Shown here piece after piece: positions 25,787-33,886 of a stretch of DNA of 64,000 nt. Below the pieces are notes generated by a model, which saw nothing but the letters and a program-made list of their open reading frames with translations, did no database searches and had not been told where the DNA came from. A program made the position numbers and the translations under genes. Each line of letters opens with the position of its first letter. Position 1 is the stretch's first letter. This DNA comes from Terriglobia bacterium (GTDB taxonomy: Bacteria; Acidobacteriota; Terriglobia; Bryobacterales; UBA6623): positions 23,713 through 87,712 of the forward strand of contig VXRL01000011.1 of NCBI GenBank assembly GCA_009838515.1. The letters are read 5' to 3'.

Positions 25787-26434
25787 CTACTCCAACTGCC
25801 ATCTAGCGCTCCGCGGCGCGATCGATGGGGCGTAGCGCAGCAGGTGGCGTTTCAAAGCCTCCCGGCCGCGCAGGATCCTTGACTTCACCGTGCCTAACGG
25901 GACTCCCAGCGTGTCTGCGATTTCGCCGTAGCTGAAGCCCTCGATATCGCGCAGCACGACGGCCTCGCGGAAGCGCGGATCGAGGGCTTGCAGGGCACCG
26001 TTGAGAATGTCGCGGCGCTCCCGGTCAGTGGTGTGCTCGAACGGAGTCACGGCCTCGGACCGGAACGAGTCCGAGAACTCGTGCGCCTGGTCACGCACCG
26101 AGGACTCGCTGACCTCCAAGCCTCGATGCCGCGAGAACCAGCGCCGCTTGTTCGAAGCCTCGTTGGTCGCAATGCGATAAAGCCACGTCTTGAACGTGGA
26201 CGAGCCGCGAAAGCCGTCGACCTTCCGAAAGACCTTGACGAAGACCTCTTGGGTCACATCCTCGGCGTCAGCCTGATTGTCGATCAGCCTGCAGACGTAG
26301 CTGTACACCGGGCGCTGGTAGCGGCGCAACAGCAGCTCGTAGCTTTGGGGCGTTCGTGCCTTGAGGCCACAGACCAAGTCCGCGTCGAGATCGGACTCGG
26401 CGAGGCCGCGCGGAAGCATCGTATTGTGGGACAC
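25787..26434 (-). CDS. ECF-family RNA polymerase sigma factor, RpoE-like (module 2)
   Basis: A 215-residue ECF sigma factor. Region 2: LLLRRYQRPVYSYVCRL, ADAEDVTQEVFVKVF, STFKTWLYRIATNEASNKRR. Region 4: LDPRFREAVVLRDIEGFSYGEIA, then GVPLGTVKSRILRGREAL. This is the RpoE-like arrangement. The stop is 4 bp from the ATG of the zinc anti-sigma gene, so the two are surely co-expressed. The start is GTG 26434 or ATG 26419. It is separated from the first ECF operon only by the anti-sigma gene and a roughly 180-bp gap, so two complete ECF switches lie in tandem. Confidence 0.92.
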   Translation of the reverse strand: MSHNTMLPRGLAESDLDADLVCGLKARTPQSYELLLRRYQRPVYSYVCRLIDNQADAEDVTQEVFVKVFRKVDGFRGSSTFKTWLYRIATNEASNKRRWFSRHRGLEVSESSVRDQAHEFSDSFRSEAVTPFEHTTDRERRDILNGALQALDPRFREAVVLRDIEGFSYGEIADTLGVPLGTVKSRILRGREALKRHLLRYAPSIAPRSARWQLE

Positions 26435-26581
26435 GGTCGTGGGCGTGCCGATTCAGGCTAGCAGGTGATTTCGCATCTAGCCATCTCGGGCCAGCCCTCG
26501 TCTGATCCGACACCGACAGGCGGCGAATTGTTCCCGGCGTGTTCGTTGCGGTCTGCTGATCTGGCGGCCCTTCAGAAAGTG

Positions 26582-26610
26582 CTGACAGGAACTGGTTTTT
26601 TTGATACAAT
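26582..26610 (+). promoter_or_regulatory. Strong sigma70-like promoter
   Basis: CTGACA at 26582-26587, a 17-bp spacer containing seven consecutive T, and TACAAT at 26605-26610. Each hexamer matches the consensus at five of six positions, the best promoter seen in the window. It points to the CoA-transferase gene, leaving a leader of about 130 nt. The 314-bp gap 26435-26748 otherwise holds no gene. Confidence 0.65.
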
Positions 26611-26748
26611 GATCTTCTTTAGATCCTCGTGGATTCATAGGCAGACTCATCGCGGACTGCCGGAATCCTGCTGGTCCAAGAACCGCTCCTCGCATCCCCG
26701 CGTGCGCGGCGCTCTGCAAGCATCCGCGCCGGCCACGACGGAGTATTG

Positions 26749-28584
26749 GTGGATGGGGTCGAGTTCTTGACTCAGCCACAGGCGTCCACCAAAGCTCCGA
26801 TGGCAAGCGAATCAGGAAAGGGCGGTAGCGCCGCAACAACCTCCGCCAAGAAGGCCGTCGCGAAGAAGCCTTCGGCGAAGAAGTCTGCCAGCACCAAGCG
26901 GGACGCTGCCGCCGACAAGACTGGCGCCAAGCGGCCGCCGACAGCCGCTCCGAAGCCAGCTGCCAAGAAGCGGGCAGCTTCTCCGAGCTCTTCCAGCAGC
27001 GCCCCCAAAGCGCCGACCGAGGGAAAATCCCCCGGAAAGAAGACGCCTGCGGCGCGCAAGAAGGCGCCTTCGGACATCAAGACCGCCTCCGAGGCTGCTG
27101 CGGCCGGTACCATCGAGGCGACCGGGGAAGCTCCGGCCGATTCGAAGACCAAGGCGACGCCCAAGAAGGCAGCAAAGGAGTCCTCCGCGACTGACAAGGC
27201 CGAGTCCGCGAAGGGGACCCAGCGGAAGGAGTCCGCAACCTCGAAGGCACAGAAAACCGCCAAGCGAGCCCCCTTGCCGGGCCCTGAGATCAAGCGGGCT
27301 CCGAAAAAGTCCATCGAAAAGCCGACAACCCACGAGAAACTCGAATCCGCTGAGCAAAAGGAAGTCGAGGGCGGGCGTCGGCCATTGGATGGAATCCGGG
27401 TCCTTGATCTGAGCCGACTCCTTCCAGGCCCGTACGCAAGCCACATCCTGGCCAGCTTCGGCGCGGACGTGATCAAGGTGGAGAGGCCGGGAGAGGGGGA
27501 CTACATGCGCGAGTACCTCCCCCAGGCTCAGGGCTTCAACGCGACCTTTCTCACGATCAACCGTGGGAAGCGCAGCATCTCGCTCGACTTGCGCAAGCCG
27601 GCGGGCAAGGAGGTCTTCCTCGCCTTGGTGGAGCGTTCCGACGTCGTCCTAGATGGATTCCGTCCCGGAGTGATGGACAAGCTGGGGCTGGGTTACCAGG
27701 CCCTGAGTCAAGTCAATCCCAAGATCGTTTACGCGGCGCTGACGGGATACGGCCAGACTGGCCCGAATGCACGGCAAGCTGGCCATGACCTGAATTATCT
27801 GGCGCTGTCCGGCATGCTTGACCTGCTCGGGGATGCCGAGGGCGTGCCGTTGGTGCCCGGTATCCAGATCGCCGACGTGGCAGCCGGAGCGCTGCCCACT
27901 GTGATCGGGATCCTGCTCGCCCTTCAACACCGTAACAGGAGCAAGGCGGGGCAAATGGTCGATATCTCGATGTTCGACTCATTGCTCGGCCTGATGCCGG
28001 TGCAGATCGCAAACTACACGGCGACCAAACGGCGGCCGAAGCGCGGCCACGAACGTCTGTTCGGGCGTTACGCCTGTTACAACATTTACCCCGTTCGCAA
28101 CGGGCGCTTCATGGTGGTCGCAGCGCTGGAACCTAGGTTCTGGGCTGAGCTGTGCCAGGCGATCGATCGTGAGGACCTGATTCAGGATCAGTACGTGGAG
28201 GGTCATGCACAAGACATCTTGATCGCCGAGCTGACGCGAATTTTCCAGAAGAAGCAGGTAGACGAGTGGATGGAGATCTTCGCTGACGTAGACGCATGCG
28301 TCACAGAAGTGCGGGAAATCTCCAGGTCCGTGCAAGACGAGCATGTGGCCCAGCGCGGCTTGATCACGCCAATTCGCGGGAACGATGGAGAGGTCTACGA
28401 GCAGCTGGGGGTGTTTCCGAAACTATCCGAGGCCCCTGGGTACATCGCAGGCGACGCCCCTCTGCGCGGCCAGCACACGCGCCAAATCCTGAGGTCTCTC
28501 AAGTATCCAGCGAAGCAGATTGACGAGATGGTAGCTGCCAAGATCGTCGAGGAGTCTGCGGGCATCGGCGGCAGCAAAGGCTAG
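26749..28584 (+). CDS. CaiB/BaiF CoA-transferase with a Lys/Ala-rich histone-H1-like N-terminal tail
   Basis: A protein of about 611 residues. From about 212 to the end it is a class III CoA-transferase: LDGIRVLDLSRLLPGPYASH, FGADVIKVERPGEGD, NRGKRSISLDL and the catalytic Asp in AGHDLNYLALSG (near residue 347). Such enzymes move CoA between carboxylic acids. Residues about 20-205 are an added low-complexity tail dominated by Lys, Ala, Ser, Thr and Pro, with many KK pairs, AKKP and TPKK elements as in H1-like or AlgP-like DNA-binding tails. The start is judged from GGAG at 26740 before GTG 26749. ATG 26800 would keep the tail. No stop or frameshift separates the parts. Confidence 0.88.
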   Translation: MDGVEFLTQPQASTKAPMASESGKGGSAATTSAKKAVAKKPSAKKSASTKRDAAADKTGAKRPPTAAPKPAAKKRAASPSSSSSAPKAPTEGKSPGKKTPAARKKAPSDIKTASEAAAAGTIEATGEAPADSKTKATPKKAAKESSATDKAESAKGTQRKESATSKAQKTAKRAPLPGPEIKRAPKKSIEKPTTHEKLESAEQKEVEGGRRPLDGIRVLDLSRLLPGPYASHILASFGADVIKVERPGEGDYMREYLPQAQGFNATFLTINRGKRSISLDLRKPAGKEVFLALVERSDVVLDGFRPGVMDKLGLGYQALSQVNPKIVYAALTGYGQTGPNARQAGHDLNYLALSGMLDLLGDAEGVPLVPGIQIADVAAGALPTVIGILLALQHRNRSKAGQMVDISMFDSLLGLMPVQIANYTATKRRPKRGHERLFGRYACYNIYPVRNGRFMVVAALEPRFWAELCQAIDREDLIQDQYVEGHAQDILIAELTRIFQKKQVDEWMEIFADVDACVTEVREISRSVQDEHVAQRGLITPIRGNDGEVYEQLGVFPKLSEAPGYIAGDAPLRGQHTRQILRSLKYPAKQIDEMVAAKIVEESAGIGGSKG

Positions 28585-28629
28585 CCCCTCCGTTTTGCGA
28601 ACCATGGGGCTCAGGCAGAGTCATTCCCG

Positions 28630-29955
28630 CTAGCAGGCCGGCAGTGCGCAGAGCGCCGGGCGAAACGCGGCGATGAACGCGTCTACGTCCGCCGTGGAGA
28701 TATTGAGCGGCGGGCTGATACGGATCACGTTCCCGTAGAGCCCGCCCTTGCCGACGAGCAAGCCTCGCTCTCGAGACTCTTCCATGAGCCGGTCGGTTTG
28801 GCGGGTCGCGGGCTCCTTCGTGGTGCGATCACAGACGAGTTCCAGAGCTTGCATCAGCCCGACTCCGCGCACATCGCCGATCACAGGGAACTCGGCTTGA
28901 AGTTCCGCTAGCTGGTTCGCGAGATAAGCGCCCGCGCACGCGGAGTTTGTCAATAGATCCTGCTCGGCGATGAAATCGACCACTGCGGCAGCTGCTGCGG
29001 TAGTGACGGGGTTGCCGCCAAAGGTTGACAGCGTGAGGAATCGCATCGAATCGGCGACTTCGGGGCGGGCCAAGGTGGCACCGATGGGCAGGCCGTTGCC
29101 CAAACCCTTGGCTAGCGTGACGACGTCCGGCACCACATCGTAGTTCTCGATTCCGAACCACCTGCCCGTCCGGCCGCAGGCAGCCTGCACCTCGTCGCAA
29201 ATGAAGATCCCGCCATGCTCGCGCACTATGTCCGTTACGATCTTGAAGTATTCCTTGGGAGGGGTGATGAAGCCGCCGATTCCTTGGATCGGCTCGGCGA
29301 TGAAGCCTGCCACGCTCCCCGAGGTTGATGTCTCGATCAACTCCTTCACATCTGTCGCGCAGGCTACGTCGCAGGACGGATAGGTCTTGCCGAACGGACA
29401 GCGGTAGCAGTATGCGTTGTGCGCGTGGACGACTCCGGCGTCCGGCGGCCCCGGCCCCCTCCACACGCTCTGGCCGGTCAGCGCCCGACCGCCGGAGGTT
29501 CTGCCGTGGTAGCTATGACGCAGCGCGACGATCTCTGTGTTGCCGGTATAGCAGCGGGCGAGCTGGATTGCAGTCTCGTTCGCTTCAGACCCACTGTTGG
29601 TAAAGAAGGACTTGGTCAGCTTCCCGGCGGGTGAGATCTTGGCGAGCTTCGCGGCGAGGTTGATCTGCGGGCGGGTAGGGAAGAGGGTCGAGACATGCTG
29701 CAGGCGGTCTACCTGTTGGTGTATGGCCGCATTGACACGATCGTTGAGATGACCAACGCTGATGGTGACGATGCCGCCGAAGAAGTCTAGGTACTGCTTG
29801 CCATCCGAGTCCCAAACGTATTGATCCTTGGCTCGTTCGATGACTAGCGGGCGGTCGAAGAAATGGAACACCGCCGGGAACAAGTGCTGTTTTCCGGCGA
29901 GGATCAGTTCGTCGCGGTCGTTGCGATTCGACGGCACGCTTGCATTGTGCCGCAT
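28630..29955 (-). CDS. Class III PLP aminotransferase, AGXT2-like
   Basis: A 441-residue fold-type I aminotransferase. Recognisable parts are FFTNSGSEANETAIQLAR (phosphate-binding loop), LRHSYHGRTSGG, the ICDEVQAACGRTGRWFG block with the PLP-stacking Asp, and the Schiff-base Lys in VTLAKGLGNGLPIGA. The Cys-bearing insert CYRCPFGKTYPSCDVACATD resembles the alanine-glyoxylate aminotransferase 2 group more than GABA or ornithine transaminases. The amino donor is likely alanine or a beta/gamma-amino acid. It faces the CoA-transferase gene tail to tail with a 45-bp gap. Substrate specificity is not fixed by sequence. Confidence 0.88.
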   Translation of the reverse strand: MRHNASVPSNRNDRDELILAGKQHLFPAVFHFFDRPLVIERAKDQYVWDSDGKQYLDFFGGIVTISVGHLNDRVNAAIHQQVDRLQHVSTLFPTRPQINLAAKLAKISPAGKLTKSFFTNSGSEANETAIQLARCYTGNTEIVALRHSYHGRTSGGRALTGQSVWRGPGPPDAGVVHAHNAYCYRCPFGKTYPSCDVACATDVKELIETSTSGSVAGFIAEPIQGIGGFITPPKEYFKIVTDIVREHGGIFICDEVQAACGRTGRWFGIENYDVVPDVVTLAKGLGNGLPIGATLARPEVADSMRFLTLSTFGGNPVTTAAAAAVVDFIAEQDLLTNSACAGAYLANQLAELQAEFPVIGDVRGVGLMQALELVCDRTTKEPATRQTDRLMEESRERGLLVGKGGLYGNVIRISPPLNISTADVDAFIAAFRPALCALPAC

Positions 29956-30053
29956 CGCGCCAGCCTGGGCGCGGTCCGATGGGACGGGCGCTCGCCGACC
30001 GGGCCGCCTTGCTTGCTGGCGCGGGACAGTCTGCGCTTACGGCCGCGGAAGGC

Positions 30054-30713
30054 TCAGCGCCCCAGGACCCTTGCCAGCAAGCCGGGCTCGTCGGTAATGA
30101 TGCCGTCGACGTTGAGTGCCAAGAGGCGGCGCATTTCGGACTCGCTGTTGACCGTCCAGGCCAGCACCTTGAGATCCTCGTCGTGGACTTCCTCGATGAA
30201 GTTACGCGAGGCGAGCCGGAATTGCGGGATCACGAAGTCGATTGGGCTGTTGAACCGGGTCTCTTCGTCTTGGGTGCGGTTGAAGATAAACCCGAGCTGG
30301 ATGTCGGGCAGCAAGTCATGCACCTTGTTCAGCATCTTCGTGTGAAAGCCGCTGATCATGGTCTTGCTGACGTCTGCGTGTGCCTGAATCAACTCGATCG
30401 CTTGCTCTTCGAAGCCCGGCTCCTTGAGTTCGATGTCGAGAAAAGCCCGGTCCGAAAAGCGCTTCAGCACATCTTCGAAGAGGGGAATCTCGTAACCATC
30501 TCCCAAGTCACGGAACTCTGCATACGGAGTCGACGGCACGGAGCGGCGCCCCGAGACCGAGCTATGCACCACGACCAACTGGCCATCGCCGGACCGGCGC
30601 ACGTCCAGCTCGACTCCATCGGCGCCCTGGGAGAGCGCATGCTCGAAGCTCGGCACGGTGTTTTCCTTGTGTCCCTTGGCACCGCGGTGTCCGATGATGG
30701 TGGCTTGTTGCAT
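30054..30713 (-). CDS. Glycerophosphodiester phosphodiesterase
   Basis: A 219-residue GDPD-family TIM barrel. The N-terminal signature IIGHRGAKGHKENTVPSF carries the catalytic His and the metal Glu. GVELDVRRSGDGQLVVVHSS follows with E, D and the second His. At the usual HD pair the Asp is replaced by Ser (VVHSS). Later parts are LDIELKEPG and VLAWTVNSESEM with the end ...NVDGIITDEPG. It hydrolyses glycerophosphodiesters from phospholipid turnover to glycerol-3-phosphate. No signal peptide, so cytoplasmic. It lies about 100 bp from the aminotransferase, same strand. Confidence 0.9.
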   Translation of the reverse strand: MQQATIIGHRGAKGHKENTVPSFEHALSQGADGVELDVRRSGDGQLVVVHSSVSGRRSVPSTPYAEFRDLGDGYEIPLFEDVLKRFSDRAFLDIELKEPGFEEQAIELIQAHADVSKTMISGFHTKMLNKVHDLLPDIQLGFIFNRTQDEETRFNSPIDFVIPQFRLASRNFIEEVHDEDLKVLAWTVNSESEMRRLLALNVDGIITDEPGLLARVLGR

Positions 30714-30964
30714 GAGCTTGCTTCCTGGGATTCTGCCAGCCGCTAGGCGCGGCTGCGCTGCGGCGACCGGTTAGAGAGAAATGCTAGGGCAGGCGTGCCC
30801 AGATGGCCGACAGCGGAAGAGCATCACAGAAGAAGGTATTATACCCCCGCTTGTGCAGCCCGACCCTAGAGCGGAAAAGAATTTCCCTCGGAGTGAAGCC
30901 GCGCGCCGCTAGGCAAGTTTGGGTCGATGGAAATGTCAGGTCGAATCGGCTAGAGTAACTGCCA

Positions 30965-32182
30965 ATGGCAGACCACCTCCAACGCCGATCCGTATTGCAA
31001 GGTGCAGCCGCGGGCATCGCCGCCGGCGCAGCCTTGGCGCAGTCCGGAACTGCCGCGCCGGTCCCATTCTCCGACGGGCTCAAGATCACCAAACTGGAAA
31101 CGTTCTTGGTCAAGCCGCGCTGGCTGTTTCTGAAGATGCATACCGATGCCGGCTTGGTCGGTCTAGGCGAGCCCATCGTGGAGGGCCGGGCGAAGACCTG
31201 TGCCGAGGCTATCCGCGAGATGGAGCCGTACCTGCTGGGCAAGGACCCGCGGCGCGTGCAGCATCACTGGCAGGCCCTTTATCGACACGCGTTCTATCGC
31301 GGCGGCCCGGTGCTGACCAGTGCGCTGAGCGGCATCGAGCAGGCGATGTGGGATATCGCCGGGCAGGCGGCCGGGTTGCCCGTGTACGCCATGTTGGGAG
31401 GCCCGACACGAGACAGGGTGCGCCTGTACAAGGGAGGCACGTCGCCGGACACAATCCGGGACGACATGGCACAGGGCTTCACAGCGTTCAAGGTCGGGCC
31501 GTACAAGGAGCGCCCGGCCCGGATTGTCGAGAACAGAGCCTTCGTTGACAAGGTGGCCGAATCGTTTCGCGCATTGCGAGAAGCCGGCGGAGACGAGGTA
31601 GATATCGGGATCGATTTCCATGGAGCGATCAGTCCGCAGACGGCGAAACTGCTCATCAAGGCCCTAGAGCCGTACCAGCCAATGTTCATCGAGGAGCCGG
31701 TCAATTGTCAGAACCACGACATCATGGCGGAGATCGCTCACGGCACGCATCTCCCCATCGCAACCGGCGAACGCGTCTTCACCAAGTGGGGATTTCGCGA
31801 GGTTCTGGAGAAGGGAGCAGCCTCCATCCTTCAGCCAGATCTGTCGCACTGCGGCGGCATCATGGAGGCTCGGCTGATCGCCGGGATGGCGGAATCGTAC
31901 TACGCGGCGATGGCGCCGCACAATCCCTTGGGGCCGATCGCCACGGCTGTTTGCGTTCACCTAGACGCGTCGATCCCCAATTTCATGTGCCAAGAGTTCC
32001 GCTCGCTTGGGGAAGGCTACTTCAAGGAGCCGCTGCGATTCGACGCCGGCTACGTGCCGCTGCCGACCAAGCCCGGCCTGGGGGTCGAGATCGACGACGA
32101 GGCGATTGCGGACAAGATCGACCACGATTGGACGAACCCCATGCCGTACGATGCGTTCGACGGCTCTGTCGTGGACTGGTAG
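30965..32182 (+). CDS. Tat-exported enolase-superfamily enzyme, galactonate-dehydratase-like
   Basis: A 405-residue protein with a twin-arginine signal (LQRRSVLQGAAAGIAAG). The barrel ligands follow the gluconate/galactonate dehydratase pattern: D217 and H219 in GIDFHGAISP, E243 in MFIEEPVN, E269 in ATGERVF and H319 in MAPHNPLGPI. The capping part RGGPVLTSALSGIEQAMWDI is close to DgoD as I recall it. The expected reaction is dehydration of an aldonic acid to a 2-keto-3-deoxy acid, the class of substrate cleaved by HpcH/HpaI aldolases such as the one at 13.2 kb. Location in the periplasm is unusual for this family. Confidence 0.88.
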   Translation: MADHLQRRSVLQGAAAGIAAGAALAQSGTAAPVPFSDGLKITKLETFLVKPRWLFLKMHTDAGLVGLGEPIVEGRAKTCAEAIREMEPYLLGKDPRRVQHHWQALYRHAFYRGGPVLTSALSGIEQAMWDIAGQAAGLPVYAMLGGPTRDRVRLYKGGTSPDTIRDDMAQGFTAFKVGPYKERPARIVENRAFVDKVAESFRALREAGGDEVDIGIDFHGAISPQTAKLLIKALEPYQPMFIEEPVNCQNHDIMAEIAHGTHLPIATGERVFTKWGFREVLEKGAASILQPDLSHCGGIMEARLIAGMAESYYAAMAPHNPLGPIATAVCVHLDASIPNFMCQEFRSLGEGYFKEPLRFDAGYVPLPTKPGLGVEIDDEAIADKIDHDWTNPMPYDAFDGSVVDW

Positions 32183-32311
32183 CGCGGAGCGGTCCGCGCA
32201 GGCCGGGCCGCTTGCTGCGGAAAAGCGACCGCTGGCGGGGCGTAGCGACCGGAGTTCAGGCCAAAGGCTTGCCCGCCAGGGGATTATCGGATAACGTGAA
32301 GGTAGCCAGGC

Positions 32312-32330
32312 ATTGGCCGAACCGGCCAAT
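32312..32330. promoter_or_regulatory. Perfect inverted repeat 1 (8-3-8)
   Basis: ATTGGCCG-AAC-CGGCCAAT, with all eight arm positions paired. It lies 130 bp after the previous gene and just before the start of the small Cys-rich protein gene. No T-run follows, so an operator is more likely than a terminator. Its centre is 22 bp from the centre of the next palindrome. Confidence 0.55.
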
Positions 32331-32334
32331 TGGT

Positions 32335-32351
32335 TAACATAATCTATGTTA
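32335..32351. promoter_or_regulatory. Perfect inverted repeat 2 (7-3-7) overlapping the start codon
   Basis: TAACATA-ATC-TATGTTA. The ATG at 32346-32348 lies inside the right arm. The same 3-bp centre as repeat 1 and a two-helical-turn offset suggest two dimers bound on one face of the DNA. Confidence 0.55.
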
Positions 32352-32750
32352 TCAGAAATTATATTCCGGCGATTCGCGGCGGTCGGGGTCCTGCTGCTAG
32401 CGGTTGCCGCTCTTGCCTCCGCCGAAGCGATTCGCGGCACACTGGTTGCTCCAGTCGCCGGTGAGAAGCTGGAGCTAGCTCTCTCGGGCGGCGGCACGGT
32501 GGAGCTGGAACTGGACGAGGGCCTTGATCTCACCATGCGCGACCCGCAGCTGGCGAAGCGGCTGTGGGAGCTGCGCGGCCAACACCAGGACGGAAGCCGA
32601 TTCGCCGTGGAGAAGATCTTCACCGTGAAGGACGGCGAGTTACATCGCGTGACGTACTACTGCGAGATCTGCCATATCACGACGCATGAGCCCGGGCCGT
32701 GCATGTGTTGCCAGGGCGACACGGACTTGCGCGAGCTTCTCGGCGAGTAG
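32346..32750 (+). CDS. Small exported Cys-rich protein of unknown function
   Basis: A 134-residue protein with a signal peptide (FAAVGVLLLAVAALASAEA). The mature part is a beta-rich domain (IRGTLVAPVAGEKLELALSGGGTVELEL) followed by a charged segment and a Cys-rich end: YYCEICHITTHEPGPCMCCQGD. The spacing C-x2-C-x9-C-x-C-C suggests a small metal or disulfide knot. I do not recognise the family. It is followed after 35 bp by the aldose epimerase gene and preceded by two palindromes, so it may be the regulated first gene of that pair. There is no clear ribosome-binding site, and the start sits within a palindrome, so the start is less sure than the frame. Confidence 0.7.
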   Translation: MLSEIIFRRFAAVGVLLLAVAALASAEAIRGTLVAPVAGEKLELALSGGGTVELELDEGLDLTMRDPQLAKRLWELRGQHQDGSRFAVEKIFTVKDGELHRVTYYCEICHITTHEPGPCMCCQGDTDLRELLGE

Positions 32751-32785
32751 CGTTAACTTGCCTGCGGTATTCTGGTCAACCGCAT

Positions 32786-33802
32786 ATGTGCGCTGCACAC
32801 TCGGAGACCTACTCTGCCGAAGCCGCTGCTGCTGACGGTGTCGAGGTTGTCCGCCTGAACGGACCGGGCGGCGTCATTGTCTCGGTCGCACCGAAGATCG
32901 GCAACAACGCCTATGAATTCGTCGTCAATGGCAAGAACGCGTTTTGGTTCCCCTTCAACTCGGTCACAGAGTTTGCGGCCGCTCCCGAATTGTGCGGCAA
33001 TCCGCTGCTCGCCCCGTGGGCGAACCGCCTTGACGAGCACGCGCTCTATGCCGGCGGCGTGCGCTATGAGCTAAACCGCGGTATCGGCAACTACCTGACG
33101 GATCCAGCCGGGCAACCGATCCACGGGCTGCTTCTCTATTCGAGCGCATGGGAAGTTGTGGCGGTTGGATCCGATCCGGACTCGGCGTGGGTGACAAGCC
33201 GATTGGAGTTCGGCCGATTCCCTGCCCTTATGGCGCAGTTTCCGTTCGCCCACAGCATCGCCGTGACATACACGCTCGCGGGAACGAGCCTCGAGGTGCG
33301 GACCGAAATCGAGAACCAGGGCGCGGAGCCAATGCCGGTCTCGGTTGGGTACCATCCATACTTCCAGCTGCACGACAGCCCGCGCGACGATTGGAGCGTC
33401 CATCTTGCGGCAGCCAGCCTGTGGGAACTGAACGAGCGGTTCACGCCGACTGGCGCAACCTCCCCTGTCACGGGCACGTTTCCGCGCGCCGAAGACCTGC
33501 CGCTGCGCGGCGAGTTCCTTGACCATGTGTTCGGTGATTTGAAGATTGATTCGGACCGTTGTGCCCGATTCAGCGTGCGCGGCGCACGAGAGAGGTTGAC
33601 AGTTGCGTACGGCGACGGATATCCGGTTGCCGTCGTCTATGCGCCGAGCGGCGAGGGGCAGCAATTCTTATGCTTCGAGCCGATGTCCGGCATCACGAAC
33701 GCATTCAATCTGGCGCAGCGCGGATTGTATCCCCAGCTTCCGTTCGTTCAGCCCGGCGACACTTGGACGGGAACATACAGGATTACTGTGCAGGGGTTCT
33801 GA
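32786..33802 (+). CDS. Aldose 1-epimerase (galactose-mutarotase-like)
   Basis: A 338-residue beta-sandwich mutarotase. Expected features in order are GNPLLAPWANRLDE (substrate Arg and Asn), PIHGLLL with the first catalytic His, SVGYHPYFQL with the second His, and the Glu in LCFEPMSGITNAFN. It interconverts alpha and beta anomers of free hexoses. No signal peptide is seen. ATG 32786 is chosen since the upstream open part overlaps the previous gene in another frame. Its place near a sugar-acid dehydratase-like gene suggests a carbohydrate-use region. Confidence 0.88.
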   Translation: MCAAHSETYSAEAAAADGVEVVRLNGPGGVIVSVAPKIGNNAYEFVVNGKNAFWFPFNSVTEFAAAPELCGNPLLAPWANRLDEHALYAGGVRYELNRGIGNYLTDPAGQPIHGLLLYSSAWEVVAVGSDPDSAWVTSRLEFGRFPALMAQFPFAHSIAVTYTLAGTSLEVRTEIENQGAEPMPVSVGYHPYFQLHDSPRDDWSVHLAAASLWELNERFTPTGATSPVTGTFPRAEDLPLRGEFLDHVFGDLKIDSDRCARFSVRGARERLTVAYGDGYPVAVVYAPSGEGQQFLCFEPMSGITNAFNLAQRGLYPQLPFVQPGDTWTGTYRITVQGF

Positions 33803-33886
33803 TCCAACGAGATCACGTCCTGCCGGTGCGGCGGCCTTGACGCTGGAGCCGAGGCAGTGTCGAATCGGTGTCGCGCGTAAACCGGG

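Noticed and set aside
26772..27476. Minus-strand frame opposite the Lys/Ala-rich tail (Ala/Phe/Leu-rich, looks membrane-like)
   Set aside because: Complement of repeated Lys, Ala and Ser codons gives Leu, Phe and Ala runs by necessity. There is no start signal or family match.
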